From NCBI GenBank assembly GCA_964057225.1, contig OZ059900.1, forward strand, positions 8,070,501-8,134,500: 64,000 nucleotides of DNA. The letters are read 5' to 3'. Shown here piece after piece: positions 1 to 12,738 of the stretch (position 1 is its first letter; each line of letters starts with the position of its first letter). The DNA comes from Auanema rhodensis. Taxonomy: Eukaryota; Nematoda; Chromadorea; Rhabditida; Rhabditidae. Both the position numbers and the translations under genes were made by a program. The notes beneath the pieces were generated by a model, which searched no databases, had not been told where the DNA came from, and worked only from the letters and a program-made list of their open reading frames with translations.

Positions 1-498
1 AAATATGGGCCTTTTTATGTTCAAAACGCCATATATTCAACGATTTTGGGTACAAAACATGTGAAAACTGTATGTTTTGATCAGACCCTTTGAGATATGG
101 ATTTGAAATTCAGGATTCATAAACTTTGACTATTTTTACATATATATGTTCAACTGTAACCACTTTGGTCAAAAAGGACTGAAAATATCAAGAATTATTG
201 GTTTTTTGGGGTTTGAAGGGCATTTTGGCTAAATCAGTCAAACTTTTGATCTTAAGCATATTTTTTTCTTCTAAAACGACTAAATGTATGGAATACTGTC
301 ATAGAATGTTGATATAAGTGTATTTTGCACGAATATCAAAACTGATTGAAATATGGGCCTTTTTATGCTCAAAAAGCCATATATTCAACGATTTTGGGTA
401 CAAAACATGTGAAAACTGTATGTTTTGATCAGACCCTTTGAGATATGGATTTGAAATTCAGGATTCATAAACTTCGACTATTTTTACATATATATGTC
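1..498 (+). repeat. Array start: monomer class with ttcaactgtaacc
   Basis: The first monomer carries a linked set of rare variants: ttcaactgtaacc (about 148), aaaggactga (about 174), tatggaatac (about 287) and atataagtg (about 312). The same set recurs at about 17,890-18,065, 21,120-21,300 and 25,990-26,170. The window therefore opens inside a section related to the 17-26 kb part of the array. The next monomer, from 349, has ctcaaaaagcc. The array very likely continues to the left of base 1, since the first base is mid-array with no edge. Confidence 0.85.
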
Positions 499-1890
499 CA
501 ATTTTAACCACTTTGGTCAAAAAGGACCGAAAATATCAAGAATTATTGGTTTTTTGGGGTGTGAAGGGCATTTTGGCTGAATCAGTCAAACTTTTGATCT
601 TAAGCATATTTTTTTCTTCTAAAACGACTAAATGTATGAAATACTGTCATAGAATGTTCATATAGGTGTATTTTGCACGAATATCAAAACTGATTGAAAT
701 ATGGGCCTTTTTATGCTCAAAACGCCATATATTCAACGATTTTGGGTACAAAACATGTGAAAACGGTATGTTTTGATCAGACCCTTTGAGATATGGATTT
801 GAAATTCAGGATTCATAAACTTCGACTATTTCTACATATATATGTCCAATTTTAACCACTTTGGTCAAAAAGGACCGAAAATATCAAGAATTATTGGTTT
901 TTTGGGGTTTGAAGGGCATTTTGGCAAAATCAGTCAAACTTTTGATCTTAAGCATATTTTTTTCTTCTAAAACGACTAAATGTATGAAATACTGTCAAAG
1001 ATTGTTCATATAGGTGTATTTTGCACGAATATCAAAACTGATTGAAATATGGGCCTTTTTATGCTCAAAACGCCATATATTCAACGATTTTGGGTACAAA
1101 ACATGTGAAAACTGTATGTTATGATCAGACCCTTTGAGATATGGATTTAAAATTCAGGATTCATAAAATTCGACTATTTTTACATATATATGTCCAATTT
1201 TAACCACTTTGGTCAAAAAGGACCGAAAATATCAAGAATTATTGGTTTTTTGGGGTTTGAAGGGCATTTTGGCAAAATCAGTCAAACTTTTGATCTTAAG
1301 CATATTTTTTTCTTCTAAAACGACTAAATGTATGAAATACTGTCATAGAATGTTCATATAGGTGTATTTTGCACGAATATCAAGACTGATTGAAACATGG
1401 GCCTTTTTATGCTCAAAACGCCATATATTCAACGATTTTGGGTACAAAACATGTGAAAACTGTATGTTTTGATCAGACCCTTTGAGATATGGATTTGAAA
1501 TTCAGGATTCATAAACTTCGACTATTTCTACATATATATGTCCAATTTTAACCACTTTGGTCAAAAAGGACCGAAAATATCAAGAATTATTGGTTTTTTG
1601 GGGTTTGAAGGGCATTTTGGCTAAATCAATCAAACTTTTGATCTTAAGCATATTTTTTTCTTCTAAAACGACTAAATGTATGAAATACTGTCATAGAATG
1701 TTCATATAGGTGTATTTTGCACGAATATCAAAACTGATTGAAATATGGGCCTTTTTATGCTCAAAACGCCATATATTCAACGATTTTGGGTACAAAACAT
1801 GTGAAAACTGTATGTTTTGATCAGACCCTTTGAGATATGGATTTGAAATTCAGGATTCATAAACTTTGACTATTTTTACATATATATGTT
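499..1890 (+). repeat. 1,392-bp tetramer duplication, copy 1
   Basis: This is four monomers copied in tandem with the next block. Markers shared at an exact offset of 1,392 include gggtgtgaag (about 558 and 1950), gaaaacggtatg (about 758 and 2150), caaagattg (about 987 and 2379), gtatgttatgatc (about 1106 and 2498), caagactgattgaaacatgg (1380 and 2772) and aatcaatcaaac (about 1625 and 3017). The first mismatch to the left is c at 498 against t at 1890. The repeat match ends at 1952 against 3344, so the copy boundary can slide by about 60 bp. Confidence 0.9.
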
Positions 1891-3282
1891 CAATTTTAAC
1901 CACTTTGGTCAAAAAGGACCGAAAATATCAAGAATTATTGGTTTTTTGGGGTGTGAAGGGCATTTTGGCTGAATCAGTCAAACTTTTGATCTTAAGCATA
2001 TTTTTTTCTTCTAAAACGACTAAATGTATGAAATACTGTCATAGAATGTTCATATAGGTGTATTTTGCACGAATATCAAAACTGATTGAAATATGGGCCT
2101 TTTTATGCTCAAAACGCCATATATTCAACGATTTTGGGTACAAAACATGTGAAAACGGTATGTTTTGATCAGACCCTTTGAGATATGGATTTGAAATTCA
2201 GGATTCATAAACTTCGACTATTTCTACATATATATGTCCAATTTTAACCACTTTGGTCAAAAAGGACCGAAAATATCAAGAATTATTGGTTTTTTGGGGT
2301 TTGAAGGGCATTTTGGCAAAATCAGTCAAACTTTTGATCTTAAGCATATTTTTTTCTTCTAAAACGACTAAATGTATGAAATACTGTCAAAGATTGTTCA
2401 TATAGGTGTATTTTGCACGAATATCAAAACTGATTGAAATATGGGCCTTTTTATGCTCAAAACGCCATATATTCAACGATTTTGGGTACAAAACATGTGA
2501 AAACTGTATGTTATGATCAGACCCTTTGAGATATGGATTTAAAATTCAGGATTCATAAAATTCGACTATTTTTACATATATATGTCCAATTTTAACCACT
2601 TTGGTCAAAAAGGACCGAAAATATCAAGAATTATTGGTTTTTTGGGGTTTGAAGGGCATTTTGGCAAAATCAGTCAAACTTTTGATCTTAAGCATATTTT
2701 TTTCTTCTAAAACGACTAAATGTATGAAATACTGTCATAGAATGTTCATATAGGTGTATTTTGCACGAATATCAAGACTGATTGAAACATGGGCCTTTTT
2801 ATGCTCAAAACGCCATATATTCAACGATTTTGGGTACAAAACATGTGAAAACTGTATGTTTTGATCAGACCCTTTGAGATATGGATTTGAAATTCAGGAT
2901 TCATAAACTTCGACTATTTCTACATATATATGTCCAATTTTAACCACTTTGGTCAAAAAGGACCGAAAATATCAAGAATTATTGGTTTTTTGGGGTTTGA
3001 AGGGCATTTTGGCTAAATCAATCAAACTTTTGATCTTAAGCATATTTTTTTCTTCTAAAACGACTAAATGTATGAAATACTGTCATAGAATGTTCATATA
3101 GGTGTATTTTGCACGAATATCAAAACTGATTGAAATATGGGCCTTTTTATGCTCAAAACGCCATATATTCAACGATTTTGGGTACAAAACATGTGAAAAC
3201 TGTATGTTTTGATCAGACCCTTTGAGATATGGATTTGAAATTCAGGATTCATAAACTTTGACTATTTTTACATATATATGTT
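1891..3282 (+). repeat. 1,392-bp tetramer duplication, copy 2
   Basis: Second copy of the four-monomer block, with all the rare markers of copy 1 at +1,392. I saw no differences between the copies at the places compared, which suggests a recent exchange. The match breaks at 3345, where copy 2 has the common gggtttgaag instead of gggtgtgaag. Confidence 0.9.
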
Positions 3283-4535
3283 CAATTTTAACCACTTTGG
3301 TCAAAAAGGACCGAAAATATCAAGAATTATTGGTTTTTTGGGGTTTGAAGGGCATTTTGGCAAAATCAGTCAAACTTTTGATCTTAAGCATATTTTTTTC
3401 TTCTAAAACGACTAAATGTATGAAATACTGTCATAGAATGTTCATATAGGTGTATTTTGCACGAATATCAAAACTGATTGAAATATGGGCCTTTTTATGT
3501 TCAAAACGCCATATATTCAACGATTTTGGGTACAAAACATGTGAAAACTGTATGTTTTGATCAGACCCTTTGAGATATGGATTTGAAATTCAGGATTCAT
3601 AAACTTTGACTATTTTTACATATATATGTCCAATTTTAACCACTTTGGTCAAAAAGGACCGAAAATATCAAGAATTATTGGTTTTTTGGGGATTGAAGGG
3701 CATTTTGGCAAAATCAGTCAAACTTTTGATCTTAAGCATATTTTTTTCTTCTAAAACGACTAAATGTATGAAATACTGTCATAGAATGTTCATATAGGTG
3801 TATTTTGCACGAATATCAAAACTGATTGAAATATGGGCCTTTTTATGCTCAAAACGCCATATATTCAACGATTTTGGGTACAAAACATGTGAAAACTGTA
3901 TGTTTTGATCAGAGCCTTTGAGATATGGATTTGAAATTCAGGATCCATAAACTTTGACTATTTTTACATATATATGTTCAATTTTAACCACTTTGGTCAA
4001 AAAGGACCGAAAATATCAAGAATTATTGGTTTTTTGGGGTTTGAAGGGCATTTTGGCAAAATCAGTCAAACTTTTGATCTTAAGCATATTTTTTTCTTCT
4101 AAAACGACTAAATGTATGAAATACTGTCATAGATTGTTCATATAGGTGTATTTTGCACGAATATCAAAACTGATTGAAATATGGGCCTTTTTATGCTCAA
4201 AACGCCAAATATTCAACGATTTTGGGTACAAAACATGTGAAAACTGTATGTTTTGATCAGACCCTTTGAGATATGGATTTGAAATTCAGGATTCATAAAC
4301 TTTGACTATTTTTACATATATATGTTCAATTTTAACCACTTTGGTCAAAAAGGACCGAAAATATCAAGAATTATTGGTTTTTTGGGGTTTGAAGGGCATT
4401 TTGGCAAAATCAGTCAAACTTTTGATCTTAAGCATATTTTTTTCTTCTAAAACGACTAAATGTATGAAATACTGTCATAGAATGTTCATATAGGTGTATT
4501 TTGCACGAATATCAAAACTGATTGAAATATGGGCC
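3283..4535 (+). repeat. Satellite monomers without strong higher-order pattern
   Basis: About 3.6 monomers of the common type. Local variants are ggggattgaag (about 3689), an agagcctttg plus ggatccat monomer (about 3912-3948), a catagattg monomer (about 4128) and a private aacgccaaatattc at about 4201. The agagcc/ggatcc monomer type is the one that later follows each truncated unit, so this may be an older full-length relative of it. Confidence 0.75.
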
Positions 4536-6065
4536 TTTTTATGCTCAAAACGCCATATATTCAACGATTTTGGGTACAAAACATGTGAAAACTGTATGTT
4601 TTGATCAGACCCTTTGAGATATGGATTTGAAATTCAGGATTCATAAACTTTGACTATTTTTACATATATATGTCCAATTTTAACCACTTTGGTCAAAAAG
4701 GACCGAAAATATCAAGAATTATTGGTTTTTTGGGGTTTGAAGGGCATTTTGGCTAAATCAGTCAAACTTTTGATCTTAAGCATATTTTTTTCTTCTAAAA
4801 CGACTAAATGTATGAAATACTGTCAAAGAATGTTCATATAGGTGTATTTTGCACGAATATCAAAACTGATTGAAATATGGGCCTTTTTATGCTCAAAACG
4901 CCATATATTCAACGATTTTGGGTACAAAACATGTGAAAACTGTATGTTTTGATCAGACCCTTTGAGATATGGATTTAAAATTCAGGATTCATAAAATTCG
5001 ACTATTTTTACATATATATGTCCAATTTTAACCACTTTGGTCAAAAAGGACCGAAAATATCAAGAATTATTGGTTTTTTGGGGTTTGAAGGGCATTTTGG
5101 CAAAATCAGTCAAACTTTTGATCTTAAGCATATTTTTTTCTTCTAAAACGACTAAATGTATGAAATACTGTCATAGAATGTTCATATAGGTGTATTTTGC
5201 ACGAATATCAAAACTGATTGAAATATGGGCATTTTTATGCTCAAAACGCCATATATTCAACGATTTTGGGTACAAAACATGTGAAAACTGTATGTTTTGA
5301 TCAGACCCTTTGAGATATGGATTTGAAATTCAGGATTCATAAACTTTGACTATTTTTACATATATATGTCCAATTTTAACCACTTTGGTCAAAAAGGACC
5401 GAAAATATCAAGAATTATTGGTTTTTTGGGGTTTGAAGGGCATTTTGGCTAAATCAGTCAAACTTTTGATCTTAAGCATATTTTTTTCTTCTAAAACGAC
5501 TAAATGTATGAAATACTGTCAAAGAATGTTCATATAGGTGTATTTTGCACGAATATCAAAACTGATTGAAATATGGGCCTTTTTATGCTCAAAACGCCAT
5601 ATATTCAACGATTTTGGGTACAAAACATGTGAAAACTGTATGTTTTGATCAGACCCTTTGAGATATGGATTTAAAATTCAGGATTCATAAAATTCGACTA
5701 TTTTTACATATATATGTCCAATTTTAACCACTTTGGTCAAAAAGGACCGAAAATATCAAGAATTATTGGTTTTTTGGGGTTTGAAGGGCATTTTGGCAAA
5801 ATCAGTCAAACTTTTGATCTTAAGCATATTTTTTTCTTCTAAAACGACTAAATGTATGAAATACTGTCATAGAATGTTCATATAGGTGAATTTTGCACGA
5901 ATATCAAAACTGATTGAAATATGGGCATTTTTATGCTCAAAACGCCATATATTCAACGATTTTGGGTACAAAACATGTGAAAACTGTATGTTTTGATCAG
6001 ACCCTTTGAGATATGGATTTGAAATTCAGGATTCATAAACTTTGACTATTTTTACATATATATGT
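4536..6065 (+). repeat. 696-bp dimer repeated about 2.2 times
   Basis: Two-monomer units match at an offset of 696. Shared markers are gtcaaagaatg (about 4822 and 5518), gatttaaaattc with cataaaattcg (about 4970 and 5666) and gggcatttttatg (about 5227 and 5923). The match runs 4536-5369 against 5232-6065. Left of it, base 4535 is c where 5231 is a; right of it, 5370 is c where 6066 is t. One difference inside is aggtgaatttt at about 5886 against aggtgtatttt at 5190. The second half overlaps the left end of the large 5,517-bp duplication. Confidence 0.85.
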
Positions 6066-6078
6066 TCAATTTTAACCA
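5980..6078 (+). repeat. 99-bp truncated monomer, copy 1
   Basis: The tattttaacca side of one monomer is joined directly to the aaaactgtatg side of another, removing 249 bp (348 - 249 = 99). The left part ends at 6078 and the right part starts at 6079. Neither flank can be extended across the joint, so there is no microhomology. The monomer after it carries agagcctttg. Confidence 0.93.
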
Positions 6079-7122
6079 AAAACTGTATGTTTTGATCAGA
6101 GCCTTTGAGATATGGATTTGAAATTCAGGATTCATAAACTTTGACTATTTCTACATATATATGTTCAATTTTAACCACTTTGGTCAAAAAGGACCGAAAA
6201 TATCAAGAATTATTGGTTTTTTGGGGTTTGAAGGGCATTTTGGCTGAATCAGTCAAACTTTTGATCTTAAGCATATTTTTTTCTTCTAAAACGACTAAAT
6301 GTATGAAATACTGTCATAGAATGTTCATATAGGTGTATTTTGCACGAATATCAAAACTGATTGAAATATGGGAATTTTTATGCTCAAAACGCCATATATT
6401 CAACGATTTTGGGTACAAAACATGTGAAAACGGTATGTTTTGATCAGACCCTTTGAGATATGGATTTGAAATTCAGGATTCATAAACTTCGACTATTTCT
6501 ACATATATATGTCCAATTTTAACCACTTTGGTCAAAAAGGACCGAAAATATCAAGAATTATTGGTTTTTTGGGGTTTGAAGGGCATTTTGGCAAAATCAG
6601 TCAAACTTTTGATCTTAAGCATATTTTTTTCTTCTAAAACGACTAAATGTATGAAATACTGTCATAGAATGTTCATATAGGTGTATTTTGCACGAATATC
6701 AAAACTGATTGAAATATGGGAATTTTTATGCTCAAAACGCCATATATTCAACGATTTTGGGTACAAAACATGTGAAAACGGTATGTTTTGATCAGACCCT
6801 TTGAGATATGGATTTGAAATTCAGGATTCATAAACTTCGACTATTTCTACATATATATGTCCAATTTTAACCACTTTGGTCAAAAAGGACCGAAAATATC
6901 AAGAATTATTGGTTTTTTGGGGTTTGAAGGGCATTTTGGCAAAATCAGTCAAACTTTTGATCTTAAGCATATTTTTTTCTTCTAAAACGACTAAATGTAT
7001 GAAATACTGTCAAAGATTGTTCATATAGGTGTATTTTGCACGAATATCAAAACTGATTGAAATATGGGCATTTTTATGCTCAAAACGCCATATATTCAAC
7101 GATTTTGGGTACAAAACATGTG

Positions 7123-7221
7123 AAAACTGTATGTTTTGATCAGACCCTTTGAGATATGGATTTGAAATTCAGGATTCATAAACTTTGACTATTTTTACAT
7201 ATATATGTTCAATTTTAACCA
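7123..7221 (+). repeat. 99-bp truncated monomer, copy 2
   Basis: Same joint (ttaacc|aaaaactg) at 7221/7222, again preceded by a gggcatttttatg monomer and followed by an agagcc, ggatccat monomer. It lies 1,143 bp after the first, which is three monomers plus 99 bp. Confidence 0.93.
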
Positions 7222-10005
7222 AAAACTGTATGTTTTGATCAGAGCCTTTGAGATATGGATTTGAAATTCAGGATCCATAAACTTTGACTATTTTTACATA
7301 TATATGTTCAATTTTAACCACTATGGTCAAAAAGGACCGAAAATATCAAGAATTATTGGTTTTTTGGGGTTTGGAGGGCATTTTGGCAAAATCAGTCAAA
7401 CTTTTGATCTTAAGCATATTTTTTTCTTCTAAAACGACTAAATGTATGAAATACTGTCATAGAATGTTCATATAGGTGTATTTTGCACGAATATCAAAAC
7501 TGATTGAAATATGGGCCTTTTTATGCTCAAAAAGCCATATATTCAACGATTTTGGGTACAAAACATGTGAAAACTGTATGTTTTGATCAGACCCTTTGAG
7601 ATATGGATTTGAAATTCAGGATTCATAAACTTTGACTATTTTTACATATATATGTCCAATTTCAACCACTTTGGTCAAAAAGGACCGAAAATATCAAGAA
7701 TTATTGGTTTTTTGGGGTTTGAAGGGCATTTTGGCTAAATCAGTCAAACTTTTGATCTTAAGCATATTTTTTTCTTCTAAAACGACTAAATGTATGAAAT
7801 ACTGTCATAGAATGTTGATATAGGTGTATTTTGCACGAATATCAAAACTGATTGAAATATGGGCCTTTTTATGCTCAAAACGCCATATATTCAACGATTT
7901 TGGGTTCAAAACATGTGAAAACTGTATGTTTTGATCAGACCCTTTGAGATATGGATTTGAAATTCAGGATCCATAAACTTTGACTATTTTTACATATATA
8001 TGTTCAATTTTAACCGCTATGGTCAAAAAGGACCGAAAATATCAAGAATTATTGGTTTTTTGGGGTTTGAAGGGCATTTTGGCAAAATCAGTCAAACTTT
8101 TGATCTTAAGCATATTTTTTTCTTCTAAAACGACTAAATGTATGAAATACTGTCATAGAATGTTCATATAGGTGTATTTTGCACGAATATCAAAACTGAT
8201 TGAAATATGGGCCTTTTTATGCTCAAAACGCCATATATTCAACGATTTTGGGTACAAAACATGTGAAAACTGTATGTTTTGATCAGACCCTTTGAGATAT
8301 GGATTTGAAATTCAGGATTCATAAACTTTGACTATTTTTACATATATATGTTCAATTGTAACCACTTTGGTCAAAAAGGACCGAAAATATCAAGAATTAT
8401 TGGTTTTTTGGGGTTTGAAGGGCATTTTGGCTAAATCAGTCAAACTTTTGATCTTAAGCATATTTTTTTCTTCTAAAACGACTAAATGTATGAAATACTG
8501 TCATAGAATGTTGATATAGGTGTATTTTGCACGAATATCAAAACTGATTGAAATATGGGCCTTTTTATGCTCAAAACGCCATATATTCAACGATTTTGGG
8601 TACAAAACATGTGAAAACTGTATGTTTTGATCAGACCCTTTGAGATATGGATTTGGAATTCAGGATTCATAAACTTTGACTATTTTTACATATATATGTT
8701 CAATTTTAACCACTTTGGTCAAAAAGGACCGAAAATATCAAGAATTATTGGTTTTTTGGGGTTTGAAGGGCATTTTGGCAAAATCAGTCAAACTTTTGAT
8801 CTTAAGCATATTTTTTTCTTCTAAAACGACTAAATGTATGAAATACTGTCATAGATTGTTCATATAGGTGTATTTTGCACGAATATCAAAACTGATTGAA
8901 ATATGGGCCTTTTTATGCTCCAAACGCCATATATTCAACGATTTTGGGTACAAAACATGTGAAAACTGTATGTTTTGATCAGACCCTTTGAGATATGGAT
9001 TTGAAATTCAGGATTCATAAACTTTGACTATTTCTACATATATATGTTCAATTTTAACCACTTTGGTCAAAAAGGACCGAAAATATCAAGAATTATTGGT
9101 TTTTTGGGGTTTGAAGGGCATTTTGGCAAAATCAGTCAAACTTTTGATCTTAAGCATATTTTTTTCTTCTAAAACGACTAAATGTATGAAATACTGTCAT
9201 AGAATGTTCATATAGGTGTATTTTGCACGAATATCAAAACTGATTGAAATATGGGCCTTTTTATGCTCAAAACGCCATATATTCAACGATTTTGGGTACA
9301 AAACATGTGAAAACTGTATGTTTTGATCAGACCCTTTGAGATATGGATTTGAAATTCAGGATTCATAAACTTTGACTATTTTTACATATATATGTCCAAT
9401 TTTAACCACTTTGGTCAAAAAGGACCGAAAATATCAAGAATTATTGGTTTTTTGGGGTTTGAAGGGCATTTTGGCTAAATCAGTCAAACTTTTGATCTTA
9501 AGCATATTTTTTTCTTCTAAAACGACTAAATGTATGAAATACTGTCAAAGAATGTTCATATAGGTGTATTTTGCACGAATATCAAAACTGATTGAAATAT
9601 GGGCCTTTTTATGCTCAAAACGCCATATATTCAACGATTTTGGGTACAAAACATGTGAAAACTGTATGTTTTGATCAGACCCTTTGAGATATGGATTTAA
9701 AATTCAGGATTCATAAAATTCGACTATTTTTACATATTTATGTCCAATTTTAACCACTTTGGTCAAAAAGGACCGAAAATATCAAGAATTATTGGTTTTT
9801 TGGGGTTTGAAGGGCATTTTGGCAAAATCAGTCAAACTTTTGATCTTAAGCATATTTTTTTCTTCTAAAACGACTAAATGTATGAAATACTGTCATAGAA
9901 TGTTCATATAGGTGTATTTTGCACGAATATCAAAACTGATTGAAATATGGGCATTTTTATGCTCAAAACGCCATATATTCAACGATTTTGGGTACAAAAC
10001 ATGTG

Positions 10006-10104
10006 AAAACTGTATGTTTTGATCAGACCCTTTGAGATATGGATTTGAAATTCAGGATTCATAAACTTTGACTATTTTTACATATATATGTTCAATTTTA
10101 ACCA
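10006..10104 (+). repeat. 99-bp truncated monomer, copy 3
   Basis: Same joint at 10104/10105, 2,883 bp (8 x 348 + 99) after copy 2. The following monomer combines agagcc, ggatccat, tatttctacat and cactatggtc. Confidence 0.93.
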
Positions 10105-11496
10105 AAAACTGTATGTTTTGATCAGAGCCTTTGAGATATGGATTTGAAATTCAGGATCCATAAACTTTGACTATTTCTACATATATATGTTCAATTTTAA
10201 CCACTATGGTCAAAAAGGACCGAAAATATCAAGAATTATTGGTTTTTTGGGGTTTGAAGGGCATTTTGGCAAAATCAGTCAAACTTTTGATCTTAAGCAT
10301 ATTTTTTTCTTCTAAAACGACTAAATGTATGAAATACTGTCATAGAATGTTCATATAGGTGTATTTTGCACGAATATCAAAACTGATTGAAATATGGGCC
10401 TTTTTATGCTCAAAACGCCATATATTCAACGATTTTGGGTACAAAACATGTGAAAACTGTATGTTTTGATCAGACCCTTTGAGATATGGATTTGAAATTC
10501 AGGATTCATAAACTTTGACTATTTTTACATATATATGTCCAATTTTAACCACTTTGGTCAAAAAGGACCGAAAATATCAAGAATTATTGGTTTTTTGGGG
10601 TTTGAAGGGCATTTTGGCTAAATCAGTCAAACTTTTGATCTTAAGCATATTTTTTTCTTCTAAAACGACTAAATGTATGAAATACTGTCAAAGAATGTTC
10701 ATATAGGTGTATTTTGCACGAATATCAAAACTGATTGAAATATGGGCCTTTTTATGCTCAAAACGCCATATATTCAACGATTTTGGGTACAAAACATGTG
10801 AAAACTGTATGTTTTGATCAGACCCTTTGAGATATGGATTTAAAATTCAGGATTCATAAAATTCGACTATTTTTACATATATATGTCCAATTTTAACCAC
10901 TTTGGTCAAAAAGGACCGAAAATATCAAGAATTATTGGTTTTTTGGGGTTTGAAGGGCATTTTGGCAAAATCAGTCAAACTTTTGATCTTAAGCATATTT
11001 TTTTCTTCTAAAACGACTAAATGTATGAAATACTGTCATAGAATGTTCATATAGGTGTATTTTGCACGAATATCAAAACTGATTGAAATATGGGCATTTT
11101 TATGCTCAAAACGCCATATATTCAACGATTTTGGGTACAAAACATGTGAAAACTGTATGTTTTGATCAGACCCTTTGAGATATGGATTTGAAATTCAGGA
11201 TTCATAAAATTCGACTATTTTTACATATATATGTCCAATTTTAACCACTTTGGTCAAAAAGGACCGAAAATATCAAGAATTATTGGTTTTTTGGGGTTTG
11301 AAGGGCATTTTGGCAAAATCAGTCAAACTTTTGATCTTAAGCATATTTTTTTCTTCTAAAACGACTAAATGTATGAAATACTGTCATAGAATGTTCATAT
11401 AGGTGAATTTTGCACGAATATCAAAACTGATTGAAATATGGGCATTTTTATGCTCAAAACGCCATATATTCAACGATTTTGGGTACAAAACATGTG

Positions 11497-11595
11497 AAAA
11501 CTGTATGTTTTGATCAGACCCTTTGAGATATGGATTTGAAATTCAGGATTCATAAACTTTGACTATTTTTACATATATATGTTCAATTTTAACCA
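11497..11595 (+). repeat. 99-bp truncated monomer, copy 4
   Basis: Same joint at 11595/11596, exactly 5,517 bp after copy 1. It is the counterpart of copy 1 in the second large duplicate. Confidence 0.93.
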
Positions 11596-12639
11596 AAAAC
11601 TGTATGTTTTGATCAGAGCCTTTGAGATATGGATTTGAAATTCAGGATTCATAAACTTTGACTATTTCTACATATATATGTTCAATTTTAACCACTTTGG
11701 TCAAAAAGGACCGAAAATATCAAGAATTATTGGTTTTTTGGGGTTTGAAGGGCATTTTGGCTGAATCAGTCAAACTTTTGATCTTAAGCATATTTTTTTC
11801 TTCTAAAACGACTAAATGTATGAAATACTGTCATAGAATGTTCATATAGGTGTATTTTGCACGAATATCAAAACTGATTGAAATATGGGAATTTTTATGC
11901 TCAAAACGCCATATATTCAACGATTTTGGGTACAAAACATGTGAAAACGGTATGTTTTGATCAGACCCTTTGAGATATGGATTTGAAATTCAGGATTCAT
12001 AAACTTCGACTATTTCTACATATATATGTCCAATTTTAACCACTTTGGTCAAAAAGGACCGAAAATATCAAGAATTATTGGTTTTTTGGGGTTTGAAGGG
12101 CATTTTGGCAAAATCAGTCAAACTTTTGATCTTAAGCATATTTTTTTCTTCTAAAACGACTAAATGTATGAAATACTGTCATAGAATGTTCATATAGGTG
12201 TATTTTGCACGAATATCAAAACTGATTGAAATATGGGAATTTTTATGCTCAAAACGCCATATATTCAACGATTTTGGGTACAAAACATGTGAAAACGGTA
12301 TGTTTTGATCAGACCCTTTGAGATATGGATTTGAAATTCAGGATTCATAAACTTCGACTATTTCTACATATATATGTCCAATTTTAACCACTTTGGTCAA
12401 AAAGGACCGAAAATATCAAGAATTATTGGTTTTTTGGGGTTTGAAGGGCATTTTGGCAAAATCAGTCAAACTTTTGATCTTAAGCATATTTTTTTCTTCT
12501 AAAACGACTAAATGTATGAAATACTGTCAAAGATTGTTCATATAGGTGTATTTTGCACGAATATCAAAACTGATTGAAATATGGGCATTTTTATGCTCAA
12601 AACGCCATATATTCAACGATTTTGGGTACAAAACATGTG

Positions 12640-12738
12640 AAAACTGTATGTTTTGATCAGACCCTTTGAGATATGGATTTGAAATTCAGGATTCATAAAC
12701 TTTGACTATTTTTACATATATATGTTCAATTTTAACCA
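12640..12738 (+). repeat. 99-bp truncated monomer, copy 5
   Basis: Same joint at 12738/12739, exactly 5,517 bp after copy 2 and with the same flanking variants. Confidence 0.93.

Larger units (their letters stand above)
5674..11190 (+). repeat. 5,517-bp higher-order tandem duplication, copy 1
   Basis: The block equals 15 full monomers plus three 99-bp truncated units (15 x 348 + 3 x 99 = 5,517). Every rare variant I checked recurs at +5,517. These are ggtgaattttgc (5886 and 11403), ggaatttttatg (6371/6719 and 11888/12236), gtttggagggc (about 7370 and 12887), aaccgctatgg (about 8013 and 13530), gctccaaacgcc (about 8917 and 14434) and acatatttatg (about 9733 and 15250). The left mismatch is a at 5673 against g at 11190. 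The exchange point lies in an 18-bp window, 11191-11208, inside ordinary monomer sequence, as expected for unequal recombination between misaligned monomers. Confidence 0.93.

Noticed and set aside
6060-6090. Transposon insertion or excision scar as the cause of the 99-bp units
   Set aside because: There is no target-site duplication, terminal repeat or foreign sequence. Both sides are plain monomer sequence with 249 bp missing between them.
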